Positions 41,226 to 49,347 of a DNA stretch of 64,000 nt are shown in pieces; position 1 is the stretch's first letter, and each line of letters starts with the position of its first letter. The notes below the pieces were generated by a model that worked only from the letters and a program-made list of their open reading frames with translations, made no database searches and was not told where the DNA came from. The DNA is from an uncultured Aquimarina sp. (GTDB taxonomy: Bacteria; Bacteroidota; Bacteroidia; Flavobacteriales; Flavobacteriaceae): NCBI RefSeq assembly GCF_947500065.1, contig NZ_CANMQT010000001.1:558001-622000 (forward strand), read 5' to 3'. Position numbers and translations under genes: made by a program.

Positions 41226-43400
41226 TTATAAGTTCGCTTTAATAAAATTGGTCATCTTATTATATAGATGTAATCGAGTATTACCTCCATAGATTCCATG
41301 ATTTTTGTCAGGATAAATTGCCCAATCAAAATCTTTGTTTTTCTGTACCAATGCTTCAATCAACCGCATCGTATTTTGCACATGTACATTATCATCCGCA
41401 CTACCATGTACTAATAAAAATTTACCTTTTAATCCATCTACAAAATTGATAGGAGAATTATCATCATATCCTTTTGCATTTTCCTGAGGAGTCATCAAAT
41501 ATCGTTCCGTATAGATCGTATCATAAAACCTCCAACTAGTTACCGGAGCTACAGCAATACCCATTTTAAAAGTATCTGGAGCCTTAAACAAACAATTACT
41601 AGACATAAAACCTCCATAACTCCATCCCCAAATTCCTATTCTGGAAGCATCCACATATGCTAGTGTCCCTAATTGTTTAGCAACAGCGATCTGATCCTGA
41701 ACTTCCAAATTTCCTAAATCATTCTGTGTGGCTTTTTTAAATTTTGCTCCTTTAAACCCTGTTCCTCTTCCATCTACACAAACAACAATATATCCTTGTT
41801 GCGCTAACATCATATACCAATAATCATTACTTCTGTTCCACGAATTGCTTACAGATTGAGATCCTGGCCCTGAGTACTGATACATAAACAGTGGATACTT
41901 TTTAGTTGGATCAAAATCCTTTGGCTTGATCGTCCACATGTTCAATGTTTCTCCATTAATGTCAATAGTAGAAAACTCTTTTTGTCTTACATCATATTGT
42001 GCAAGTTTATCCTTTAATCCTTGATTATTTTTAATCTCACGAATCACTTCTCCCGTAGCAGCGCTATTTAATGAAAATTCATATGGGGTAGATACATTTG
42101 AGAAATAATTAATGTATTGACTGAAATCTGCACTGAAATCTGCATCATTTGTACCTTCTTTGGTACTTAATCTCTTTTTATTTTTGCCATCTAAACCGAT
42201 CGAATAAATATCTCTATTGATGTTTTTATTCTCTACACTTTGATAAAAAATGCTTTTATTCTTAGCATCATATCCATAATAATCTGTTACTTCCCAAAGA
42301 CCAGTAGTAATCTGATTAATCAATTCTCCAGTCTCTTTATAATGGTATATATGATTATATCCATCCTTTTCGCTTGTCCAAATAAAACTATTATCATCTA
42401 AAAATGTAAGATTATCGGTAATATCTATATAAGCCTCATCTTTCTCGTTAAGAACAACTTTTGGAGTTTTCGTTTTAGCATCTACAAAAATTAAATCGAG
42501 ATTATTTTGATGTCTATTCAATACTTGTACACTCAATATATCTGGGTTTGCGGACCATTTTATTCTAGGAATATAAAAATCTTTATAATCTCCCAGATTT
42601 ACTTTATCTAAAGACATGCTCCCTAAATCAGCTATGTGTAATGAAACTTCCGCATTTTTTTCTCCAGCTTTAGGATATTTAAATACATCTTGTTTTTGAT
42701 ATAGCTCAGCACCATATACATCCATTGAAAATTCAGGAACTTCCTTTTCATCAAATCTTATAAATGCTACCTTATTACTATCCGCACTCCAATCAAATGC
42801 TCTTACAAAAGAAAACTCTTCTTCATAAACCCAATCCGTAATACCATTAATGATTTCATTCTTCTTACCATCATCTGTTAACTGGATCTCTTCTCCTGTT
42901 ACAAAATTGAGTACGAAAATATTATTATCCATCACATATGCTAATTTGTTCCCATCAGGAGACAAAGCAGGAGATTGTATTTTTTTATCACTAATTTTAA
43001 AACTACTGTTAGAAGGAACGTCAAAAATATGGTAGATCCCACGTGAAGATCGACGGTATATCTGTTCTAATTCACTTGCAAGTAGAACTCTTTTTTCATC
43101 TTTACTAAACTCATATCCCTGAAAATACTTCAGATCCTCTATAAAAGATGATTTGATCAATGTATTTGCTTTTTCTCCTGTTGCATAATCATACACCTCT
43201 ATAGATGTGTTTCCAGAAGCATTGTCTCTTTCTAAAACCGAGTACTGTGTACCATTATTCATGGAATGCAAAGATTGCAATCTCTCTGTGCTAAAAGCTC
43301 CTCCCCAAATTTCTTCTAGTGTAAAAGCTTTGTCCTGAGCAAAAGTCACAAAACTTATAAATAATGTTATTCCAAAAAACAATCGGGTAATCATCCTCAT
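41226..43400 (-). CDS. Dipeptidyl peptidase IV (S9 family)
   Basis: 724 aa with a signal peptide (LFFGITLFISFVTFAQ). A beta-propeller DPPIV_N domain (~95-450) precedes an alpha/beta hydrolase domain. The catalytic Ser is in GWSYGGFMS, the Asp in GSADDNVH and the His in PDKNHGI. The Glu pair for the substrate N-terminus is visible in WVYEEEF. It removes X-Pro (or X-Ala) dipeptides from peptides in the periplasm. It forms an operon with the POT transporter. Confidence 0.95.
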   Translation of the reverse strand: MRMITRLFFGITLFISFVTFAQDKAFTLEEIWGGAFSTERLQSLHSMNNGTQYSVLERDNASGNTSIEVYDYATGEKANTLIKSSFIEDLKYFQGYEFSKDEKRVLLASELEQIYRRSSRGIYHIFDVPSNSSFKISDKKIQSPALSPDGNKLAYVMDNNIFVLNFVTGEEIQLTDDGKKNEIINGITDWVYEEEFSFVRAFDWSADSNKVAFIRFDEKEVPEFSMDVYGAELYQKQDVFKYPKAGEKNAEVSLHIADLGSMSLDKVNLGDYKDFYIPRIKWSANPDILSVQVLNRHQNNLDLIFVDAKTKTPKVVLNEKDEAYIDITDNLTFLDDNSFIWTSEKDGYNHIYHYKETGELINQITTGLWEVTDYYGYDAKNKSIFYQSVENKNINRDIYSIGLDGKNKKRLSTKEGTNDADFSADFSQYINYFSNVSTPYEFSLNSAATGEVIREIKNNQGLKDKLAQYDVRQKEFSTIDINGETLNMWTIKPKDFDPTKKYPLFMYQYSGPGSQSVSNSWNRSNDYWYMMLAQQGYIVVCVDGRGTGFKGAKFKKATQNDLGNLEVQDQIAVAKQLGTLAYVDASRIGIWGWSYGGFMSSNCLFKAPDTFKMGIAVAPVTSWRFYDTIYTERYLMTPQENAKGYDDNSPINFVDGLKGKFLLVHGSADDNVHVQNTMRLIEALVQKNKDFDWAIYPDKNHGIYGGNTRLHLYNKMTNFIKANL

Positions 43401-43599
43401 ATCTTAATTTTATAAAAAATTGTTAGCGCCAAGAATACTAAAAAATCCGTGAAAAATACAACAATTGACGTTAAATACAATAAAAAGCTATGCGAGAAAG
43501 GAATATTTATTAGCATATCATCAATCAAACCTTTAGATTTCATTGAATACAATATCTTCAAAACAAGGGTAAAAAGAATTTAAGAATTAACAAAAATCG

Positions 43600-43627
43600 T
43601 TTGATAGCAAACAGAATAGTATCTTTG
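43600..43627 (+). promoter_or_regulatory. Promoter of the HMG-CoA reductase gene
   Basis: TTTG (43,600-43,603) and TATCTTTG (43,620-43,627) both match consensus exactly with a 16-nt spacer. The start codon follows 23 nt later. This is the clearest standard promoter in the window. Confidence 0.75.
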
Positions 43628-43650
43628 GAGGCTGATAGTAAAATAATAAT

Positions 43651-44967
43651 ATGGCACCAGTGGTTTCAGGCTTTTCTAAGCTTTCTAAATCCGATAAAAT
43701 AAATTGGTTAATAGAACATCATTTCAATAATGATCAAAATACAGTTGATATCCTAAAAACTTACTGGAATTCTGATAAAAAACTTCAACAATTACATGAT
43801 GAGTTTACAGAAAACACCATATCTAACTATTATCTACCATTCTCCGTTGCGCCTAATTTTTTAATTAACGATAAACGTTTTACCATCCCTATGGCTATAG
43901 AAGAGAGTTCTGTAGTCGCCGCAGCGAGTAAAGCTGCCAAATTCTGGCAAAATAGAGGAGGTTTTAAGGCTGAAGTATTATCAACAGTAAAAGTTGGGCA
44001 AGTACACTTTACATACACCGGAGACAATAAAAAACTAAAAACATTCTTCGAAAGCACTAAAGCCAGTCTAATCGCATCAGCTTCTCATATTACCAAAAAT
44101 ATGGAAAAACGAGGTGGCGGTGTACTTGATATAGAACTTAGGGATAAATCTTCAGAAATTGAGAATTACTACCAATTACATTGCACTTTTAATACTGTAG
44201 ATGCAATGGGAGCCAATTTTATCAATTCTTGTTTGGAACAATTTGCTGATTATCTAATGAAATCGGCTATTACCTATGATGACTTTACAGATGAAGAAAA
44301 GGACATAGAGATCATTATGAGTATCCTCTCTAACTATGTTCCAGAATGCCTGGTTAAAGCATACGTTTCTTGTCCCATAAAAGATTTACCTGATGTAGGA
44401 GCATTGTCTTCGTTACAGTACGCAGAAAAATTTGTTAGAGCAGTTCAGATTGCAAAAATAGAACCTTATAGAGCTGTAACGCACAACAAAGGTATCATGA
44501 ATGGTATCGATGCAGTTGTATTAGCAACTGGAAATGATTTTAGAGCAATAGAAGCTGGTGCGCATGCATACGCTTCAAAAGACGGGAAATATACAAGTCT
44601 TACAGATGCTACAATTGAGAATGATGTTTTTTCTTTTTCAATCCAACTGCCATTAGCTCTTGGTACTGTTGGTGGGTTAACTACATTACACCCTTTAGTA
44701 AAGCTAGCCTTGCACCTGCTTGAAAATCCCAATGCTAAAAAGTTAATGGAGATTACAGCTGTGGCTGGTCTTGCACAAAATTTTGCTGCCATAAATTCTC
44801 TAATTACTACAGGTATTCAACAAGGTCATATGAAAATGCACCTAATGAATATCCTAAATCAGTTTCAAGCGACTAATGAAGAAAAGGAGCAATTAGTGGA
44901 ATATTTTAAAACCAATACAGTTACACACAGTGAGGTTGTTTACCAAATTGAAAAACTGCGAGGTTAA
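43651..44967 (+). CDS. Class II hydroxymethylglutaryl-CoA reductase
   Basis: 438 aa. The catalytic residues are all visible: Glu84/Glu85 in AIEESSVVAAAS, Lys280 in HNKGIMNGIDA, Asp296 in GNDFRAIEAG and His393 in GIQQGHMKMHL. Soluble class II enzymes are often labelled degradative, but in flavobacteria the same type serves the mevalonate pathway, making mevalonate for isoprenoids. A GHMP kinase of mevalonate-kinase type is 3.1 kb away and a polyprenyl synthetase 15 kb away. It is a single gene with its own promoter and terminator. Confidence 0.95.
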   Translation: MAPVVSGFSKLSKSDKINWLIEHHFNNDQNTVDILKTYWNSDKKLQQLHDEFTENTISNYYLPFSVAPNFLINDKRFTIPMAIEESSVVAAASKAAKFWQNRGGFKAEVLSTVKVGQVHFTYTGDNKKLKTFFESTKASLIASASHITKNMEKRGGGVLDIELRDKSSEIENYYQLHCTFNTVDAMGANFINSCLEQFADYLMKSAITYDDFTDEEKDIEIIMSILSNYVPECLVKAYVSCPIKDLPDVGALSSLQYAEKFVRAVQIAKIEPYRAVTHNKGIMNGIDAVVLATGNDFRAIEAGAHAYASKDGKYTSLTDATIENDVFSFSIQLPLALGTVGGLTTLHPLVKLALHLLENPNAKKLMEITAVAGLAQNFAAINSLITTGIQQGHMKMHLMNILNQFQATNEEKEQLVEYFKTNTVTHSEVVYQIEKLRG

Positions 44968-45028
44968 TCACTAAGACAATACCTCACAAGAATCTTCTAT
45001 TCTTATTTTGTTAAAAAATGATCTATGT

Positions 45029-45055
45029 AAAAAGCCACGAAAAGTGGCTTTTTAT
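45029..45055 (+). terminator. Terminator, probably bidirectional, between HMG-CoA reductase and lipoprotein genes
   Basis: AAAAAGCCAC (45,029-45,038) and GTGGCTTTTT (45,044-45,053) form a 10-bp stem with a GAAAA loop. A/T runs on both sides allow it to work for both strands: 62 nt after the reductase stop and 107 nt after the minus-strand lipoprotein stop. Confidence 0.85.
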
Positions 45056-45159
45056 TTAAACATTATTAACGGTAACAAAAAAACTCGTAATCAAACTCTT
45101 ATATAGTGTTTGAATACTTAATAGAATGGATTTACAGTTATTCCTGAAGGTTTTCGATA

Positions 45160-45900
45160 CTATGGGAAAAATAATTTTTTGTTTTCATCTTTATTATTAG
45201 AATGATAAACATCCCAACCATCGCTAGTTTCATTATCCAGCCAAATATTTGGTTGTGTTATTGATTTTGCTTGTCCAGTAGTTCCTGATATAACTTGATC
45301 CCACGGAGACACAAAAACATTAAACTGTTTTACAAACCAACCATCTGTGCCTTTTAACTTAAGCGTAGAAGCCATTATCTGAACCCATTTTATAGGTCTC
45401 CCCGCAGTTGACGCTTCAAAAAGATAGATATCCCATCCACCTTCTCGATCATCCCCAGGATTATCTAATTTGACAGATTCTTTAGTCAATCCTCCATTTA
45501 GTTTATCACTCCCAAAGTAAACATCAGCTCGCACGCCACCATCTGTTTGATTATTTGTGCCAGTACCAGTATAGGTGGCTATTCTATACATCCATACATT
45601 GGTTGATTTTTCGTTCTGATTTATATTTTCTCGCTTGTATGCTGCTATAGCAACATCAAATTTAGCATGGACTTCTTCCTCAGTTAAATCATCATCATAA
45701 TGCATATGCAATACTGGTTTCTTAGCTTCAGAGATATTTTCTTCTAAAACTGAGTCACTTTGCCCAGTTGTACTAATAAAACCTTCTTTCTCACTAATAT
45801 TTGAGATCTCTGAGTTAATTTCAGAATTTTCGCAGGATGCTATAAACATGCTACATAGTGTAATTAATAGATATTTCTTAATGTTTATTTGATTTTTCAT
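45160..45900 (-). CDS. Paralogous lipoprotein A (possible PLAT/LH2-like C-terminus)
   Basis: 246 aa. The lipobox (SMFIASC) is followed by a segment NSEINSEISNISEKEGFIST that is shared with the next gene. The C-terminal ~130 residues (RIATYTGTGTNNQTDGGVRA, LDNPGDDREGGWDIYLFE, WFVKQFNVFVSP, WLDNETSDGW) have spacing that recalls PLAT/LH2 beta-sandwiches, though the match is only by eye. It lies 95 nt downstream of its paralogue and is probably co-transcribed. It may be surface exposed. Function unknown. Confidence 0.7.
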   Translation of the reverse strand: MKNQINIKKYLLITLCSMFIASCENSEINSEISNISEKEGFISTTGQSDSVLEENISEAKKPVLHMHYDDDLTEEEVHAKFDVAIAAYKRENINQNEKSTNVWMYRIATYTGTGTNNQTDGGVRADVYFGSDKLNGGLTKESVKLDNPGDDREGGWDIYLFEASTAGRPIKWVQIMASTLKLKGTDGWFVKQFNVFVSPWDQVISGTTGQAKSITQPNIWLDNETSDGWDVYHSNNKDENKKLFFP

Positions 45901-45995
45901 TCTATTTGACTTTAAGAATAATTAACCCTTATTAATTTTTATACAGACAAGAGGGTATCATCTGTGCTGTTTAATTTTTTTTTAAAAAATTTTGA

Positions 45996-46820
45996 TTATA
46001 AATTAAGAGCATCAAGAATATAAGGAGGAATTGGAGGGAATATTTCTGGTATTTCAAAAAATGGAGGTAAATCAGGAATTGGAATTATCCAAGGGAAATT
46101 TACCCTACCAGTTCCTATCGAATTTGTATTATAGAAATCCCAACCATTACTTGCGTCATTATCTAACCATCTATTTGGTGTTGAAATTATACTTGTCACT
46201 CCTGAAGCATTAGAATTATCATATGGAGACACATATACATTAAATTCTTGTATATTCCACCCATCTCTACCTTGCAAGCCAATAGCAGCTCTATCTAAGC
46301 TTACCCACTCTTCTCCATAATTTGAAGATGAATTCACTATAAAAAGATAATAATCCCATCCACCTTCTCTATCATTACCTGGATTGTCTAAAACATTTAT
46401 CGATACAACCTCTCCACTTGATTTGGTATCAAACACAACGGCGGCAATTACTTTTCCATCTGTTCCATCATTTTCACCCGCAGCTCTTGTTTTAGTAGCT
46501 ATTCTATAAAACCATTGTTTAGCAAAACTTTTATTTTGAGCTATATTTTTTTGTTTATATCCTACAACTGCCTCCTCGAACTTAATCTTTGCTTCGGCTT
46601 CACTTAAATCGCCATCATAATGCCCATGCAATACTGGTTTATTTGTTTCTACAGCACTTAAATCTAAAAAGGTTTCACTTTTACCAGTTGTACTCATAAA
46701 ATCTTCTTTCTCACTTATGTTGGAGATCTCAGAATTTACTTCAGAATTTTCACAAGATGCGATAAACATACCGCAGAATACCAGTAGTAAATACGCCTTA
46801 CTGTCACTTAAATTTTTCAT
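45996..46820 (-). CDS. Paralogous lipoprotein B (possible PLAT/LH2-like domain)
   Basis: 274 aa. It has the same order as the downstream paralogue: lipobox (GMFIASC), the NSEVNSEISNISEKEDF segment, VLHGHYDGDLSEAEAKIKFE, RIATKTRAAGENDGTDGKV, LDNPGNDREGGWDYYLFIV and RWLDNDASNGWDFY. It differs by a Pro-rich tail (IPDLPPFFEIPEIFPPIPPY). Conservation is strongest at the signal peptide and in the beta domain. The pair arose by tandem duplication. No function is known. PLAT-like domains bind lipids or proteins, but that assignment is tentative. Confidence 0.7.
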   Translation of the reverse strand: MKNLSDSKAYLLLVFCGMFIASCENSEVNSEISNISEKEDFMSTTGKSETFLDLSAVETNKPVLHGHYDGDLSEAEAKIKFEEAVVGYKQKNIAQNKSFAKQWFYRIATKTRAAGENDGTDGKVIAAVVFDTKSSGEVVSINVLDNPGNDREGGWDYYLFIVNSSSNYGEEWVSLDRAAIGLQGRDGWNIQEFNVYVSPYDNSNASGVTSIISTPNRWLDNDASNGWDFYNTNSIGTGRVNFPWIIPIPDLPPFFEIPEIFPPIPPYILDALNL

Positions 46821-47132
46821 TTTTTGAATTTTAAATAATTAATTATTCGTTTAAAATCCAATTACAAGCCCTTCCACAGACACAAATATTCAACCAATAA
46901 AATCGATATTCAACAGTCACTTTGTATCAGGGGTTATTGAATTCTTATTTACCTAGTGACAGCGTAAATCAGGTAAAAGTTTATCATCATATCCTCATGA
47001 TTACGTTATTTCAAAAAAATTGACATATCTCTATAAATTATAAGTTCTATTATTATATGATTATCACTAATGTCGGTTTCACAAAAAAAACTTACTCTTT
47101 TATTGAAGTGATATCCTTGTTAATTTCAAACT
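46821..47132. other. 312-nt divergent intergenic region, no gene seen
   Basis: Very AT-rich. It holds AATAATTAATTATT just upstream of the lipoprotein start and a 7-bp inverted pair TTTACCT (46,948-46,954)/AGGTAAA (46,971-46,977). Neither is a convincing regulatory site, and no clear promoter box was found for either flanking gene. Confidence 0.5.
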
Positions 47133-47462
47133 ATGTTACTAAAATTACGCATCCTTTTTTTATTCTATAAAAAACATCTAGTTACGCTCACCATAGCTAC
47201 ATTAGTGCTGCTTTTATTACCAGAAAAGGGCGCTTCTCTGCCCTTTATTATTACAATAAAATTTATCTATTTCTTAGTGCTAAAAATCTGGTATAGTCTT
47301 GTATCCTATACAAATATTGAGGTTTCTTTTACAGATCAATTCTTTTTTTATGAAAATCTAGGAATTCATCATATACACCTCTTTGCATTTGGATTCATTT
47401 TCGATAGTCTTACTTCCGTAACTGTATTTTATGCATTTCAATATCTCAAAACATGGTTCTAG
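47133..47462 (+). CDS. Small membrane protein, likely partner of the next ABC ATPase
   Basis: 109 aa, strongly hydrophobic, with about three membrane segments (LVTLTIATLVLLLLP, FIITIKFIYFLVLKIWYSL, LFAFGFIFDSLTSVTVFYAF). No family is recognised. It overlaps the ATPase gene by 10 nt, a sign of tight coupling. It is far shorter than any normal ABC transmembrane domain, so it would have to act as an oligomer or as a membrane anchor for the ATPase. Confidence 0.7.
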   Translation: MLLKLRILFLFYKKHLVTLTIATLVLLLLPEKGASLPFIITIKFIYFLVLKIWYSLVSYTNIEVSFTDQFFFYENLGIHHIHLFAFGFIFDSLTSVTVFYAFQYLKTWF

Positions 47463-48106
47463 AAATTGATAATATCGAATTATCTTACGACAATAAATTT
47501 ATTCTTAATGGGGTTTACATTAAATGTGAGAAAGGAAAGGTTACGGGAATATTGGGACGAAATGGCTCCGGAAAAAGCAGTCTTCTAAAAATAATATTTG
47601 GACATCTAAAACCTCAGAATAAATTAATTCGTATAAATAATAAACCAAAAATAAACCCTCTCTATCTATCTGGAAAGATTAAATATCTATCACAAAAAAA
47701 CACCGTTCCTAAAAATATTTCATTAGAAAAAGTTTTTGGTTTATTCAACCTATCATGGGAAATTTTTATTTCAACCTTCAATTCTTTTCAGAAATATAAA
47801 AACCCTAGAATATCAGAACTTTCTGGTGGTGAAAAAAGAATTATAGAAACCTATCTTATATTAATGAGTTCTGGAGAAATTGTGCTATTAGATGAACCTT
47901 TTTCTAATATTACTCCGTTATATATAGAAACTTTTATAAAACTCATTGCCCAAGAAAAGAAAAATAAGATTATTATTGTAACCGATCACATGTATCGGCA
48001 CATCCTTGATATATCAGATGATCTTTATTTGCTAAACAATTGCACATCTAAACTAATAAAAGATCCTAATGAGCTCATTAATTATGGTTATTTAAAGAGT
48101 TTATAG
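47453..48106 (+). CDS. ABC transporter ATP-binding protein
   Basis: 217 aa. Walker A is GRNGSGKSS (~residue 36), the Q-loop region is YLSQKNT, the signature is LSGGEKRI, Walker B is IVLLDEPF and the H-loop is VTDHMY. All are intact, so it should hydrolyse ATP. There is no full-size permease nearby; the preceding 109-aa membrane protein overlaps it by 10 nt. The GHMP kinase follows after 10 nt, making a three-gene operon. Substrate unknown. Confidence 0.93.
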   Translation: MVLEIDNIELSYDNKFILNGVYIKCEKGKVTGILGRNGSGKSSLLKIIFGHLKPQNKLIRINNKPKINPLYLSGKIKYLSQKNTVPKNISLEKVFGLFNLSWEIFISTFNSFQKYKNPRISELSGGEKRIIETYLILMSSGEIVLLDEPFSNITPLYIETFIKLIAQEKKNKIIIVTDHMYRHILDISDDLYLLNNCTSKLIKDPNELINYGYLKSL

Positions 48107-48116
48107 AATTATTTAT

Positions 48117-49049
48117 ATGAAAACATCATTTTACAGTCATGGCAAGCTTTTGATTACAGGAGAATACTTAGTTCTTGACGGAATAAAGGCTTTGGCTGTT
48201 CCTACCAAAAAAGGACAATGGTTAACTGTACAAGAAAATGATACAGACACAATCACTTGGAAAAGTTTTGATGAAAACGAAAATTGTTGGTTTGAAACAA
48301 ATTTTGAAATAAAGGATCAAAATATAAAACCAAGTCTGGAAAATAACGTTTCAACTTCACCCGAAGTAACAGAAACATTGATACAAATACTATCTTCTGC
48401 CAGAGAATTAAATCCGAACTTCTTGTCAAAACAGAAAGGATATGTCGTGGAAACCAAACTCGAATTTCATCGTGAGTGGGGATTAGGATCTTCTTCCACT
48501 TTAATTAACAACATTGCACAATGGGCTGAAGTTAATGCTTTTTCCTTATTGCAGAACAGTTTTGGCGGAAGTGGTTATGATATTGCTTGTGCTCAATATG
48601 ATACCCCAATTCTCTACAAACGTAGTGGTGATATCCCAATTATTAAAAATATCGAATTCAATCCTACATTTAGGAATAATCTGTTCTTTGTATATCTAAA
48701 TCAAAAACAAAACAGCAAAGAATCCATCCAACATTATCAATCTTTATCACTAAAAGATTTTGATAAAGCAGAAGTAGCTATAAATGAAATTACAAACAGT
48801 ATATTAGACTGTGCCCAAATTGAAGAATTCGAAAAATTAATAGACGCACACGAAGAAGTGATTTCTAAAATCATCAAAACACCTACTGTAAAATCTAGGT
48901 TGTTCTCTGATTACCCGAATAGTATTAAAAGCCTTGGTGGTTGGGGAGGTGATTTTATTTTAGTTACAGGCTCTTTATCTGATATGGAGTATTTCAAAAA
49001 TAAAGAATACCATACTATTATTCCTTACTCCAAAATGGTTTTAGAATAG
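48117..49049 (+). CDS. GYDIA-type GHMP kinase (mevalonate-kinase related)
   Basis: 310 aa. The N-terminus reads FYSHGKLLITGEYLVLDG, typical of GHMP kinases. ATP-binding motif 2 is EWGLGSSSTLI, and motif 3 lies near SLGGWGGDFILVTG. The GGSGYDIACA motif names the flavobacterial GYDIA subgroup. The family phosphorylates mevalonate-pathway or related small substrates, and the nearby HMG-CoA reductase supports a mevalonate kinase or phosphomevalonate kinase role. It is the last gene of the operon with the ABC ATPase, 10 nt downstream. Confidence 0.88.
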   Translation: MKTSFYSHGKLLITGEYLVLDGIKALAVPTKKGQWLTVQENDTDTITWKSFDENENCWFETNFEIKDQNIKPSLENNVSTSPEVTETLIQILSSARELNPNFLSKQKGYVVETKLEFHREWGLGSSSTLINNIAQWAEVNAFSLLQNSFGGSGYDIACAQYDTPILYKRSGDIPIIKNIEFNPTFRNNLFFVYLNQKQNSKESIQHYQSLSLKDFDKAEVAINEITNSILDCAQIEEFEKLIDAHEEVISKIIKTPTVKSRLFSDYPNSIKSLGGWGGDFILVTGSLSDMEYFKNKEYHTIIPYSKMVLE

Positions 49050-49347
49050 CATCGTTTTTTTTTAGAAAAAAATTCGTCCTATCTGAACATTTTTACCCCT
49101 CAAAATGTACTACTGTATTTATATAAAAAATCTATATAAAGTGGATTATAATAAGATATTTAAACGTAAAATCAACCTACAAAACAAATATATAAATACT
49201 TGATTTTCATAAATTTACCATTCAACTACATTAATTCTGTTAAAATTTAACTACTCCTCTGTATATGACATGTTAAGATGACAACGCACAAGTAAAACCA
49301 AGAGTTATTTATATTTTTAAAATTCAGAATATAAATAAATCATCGTA

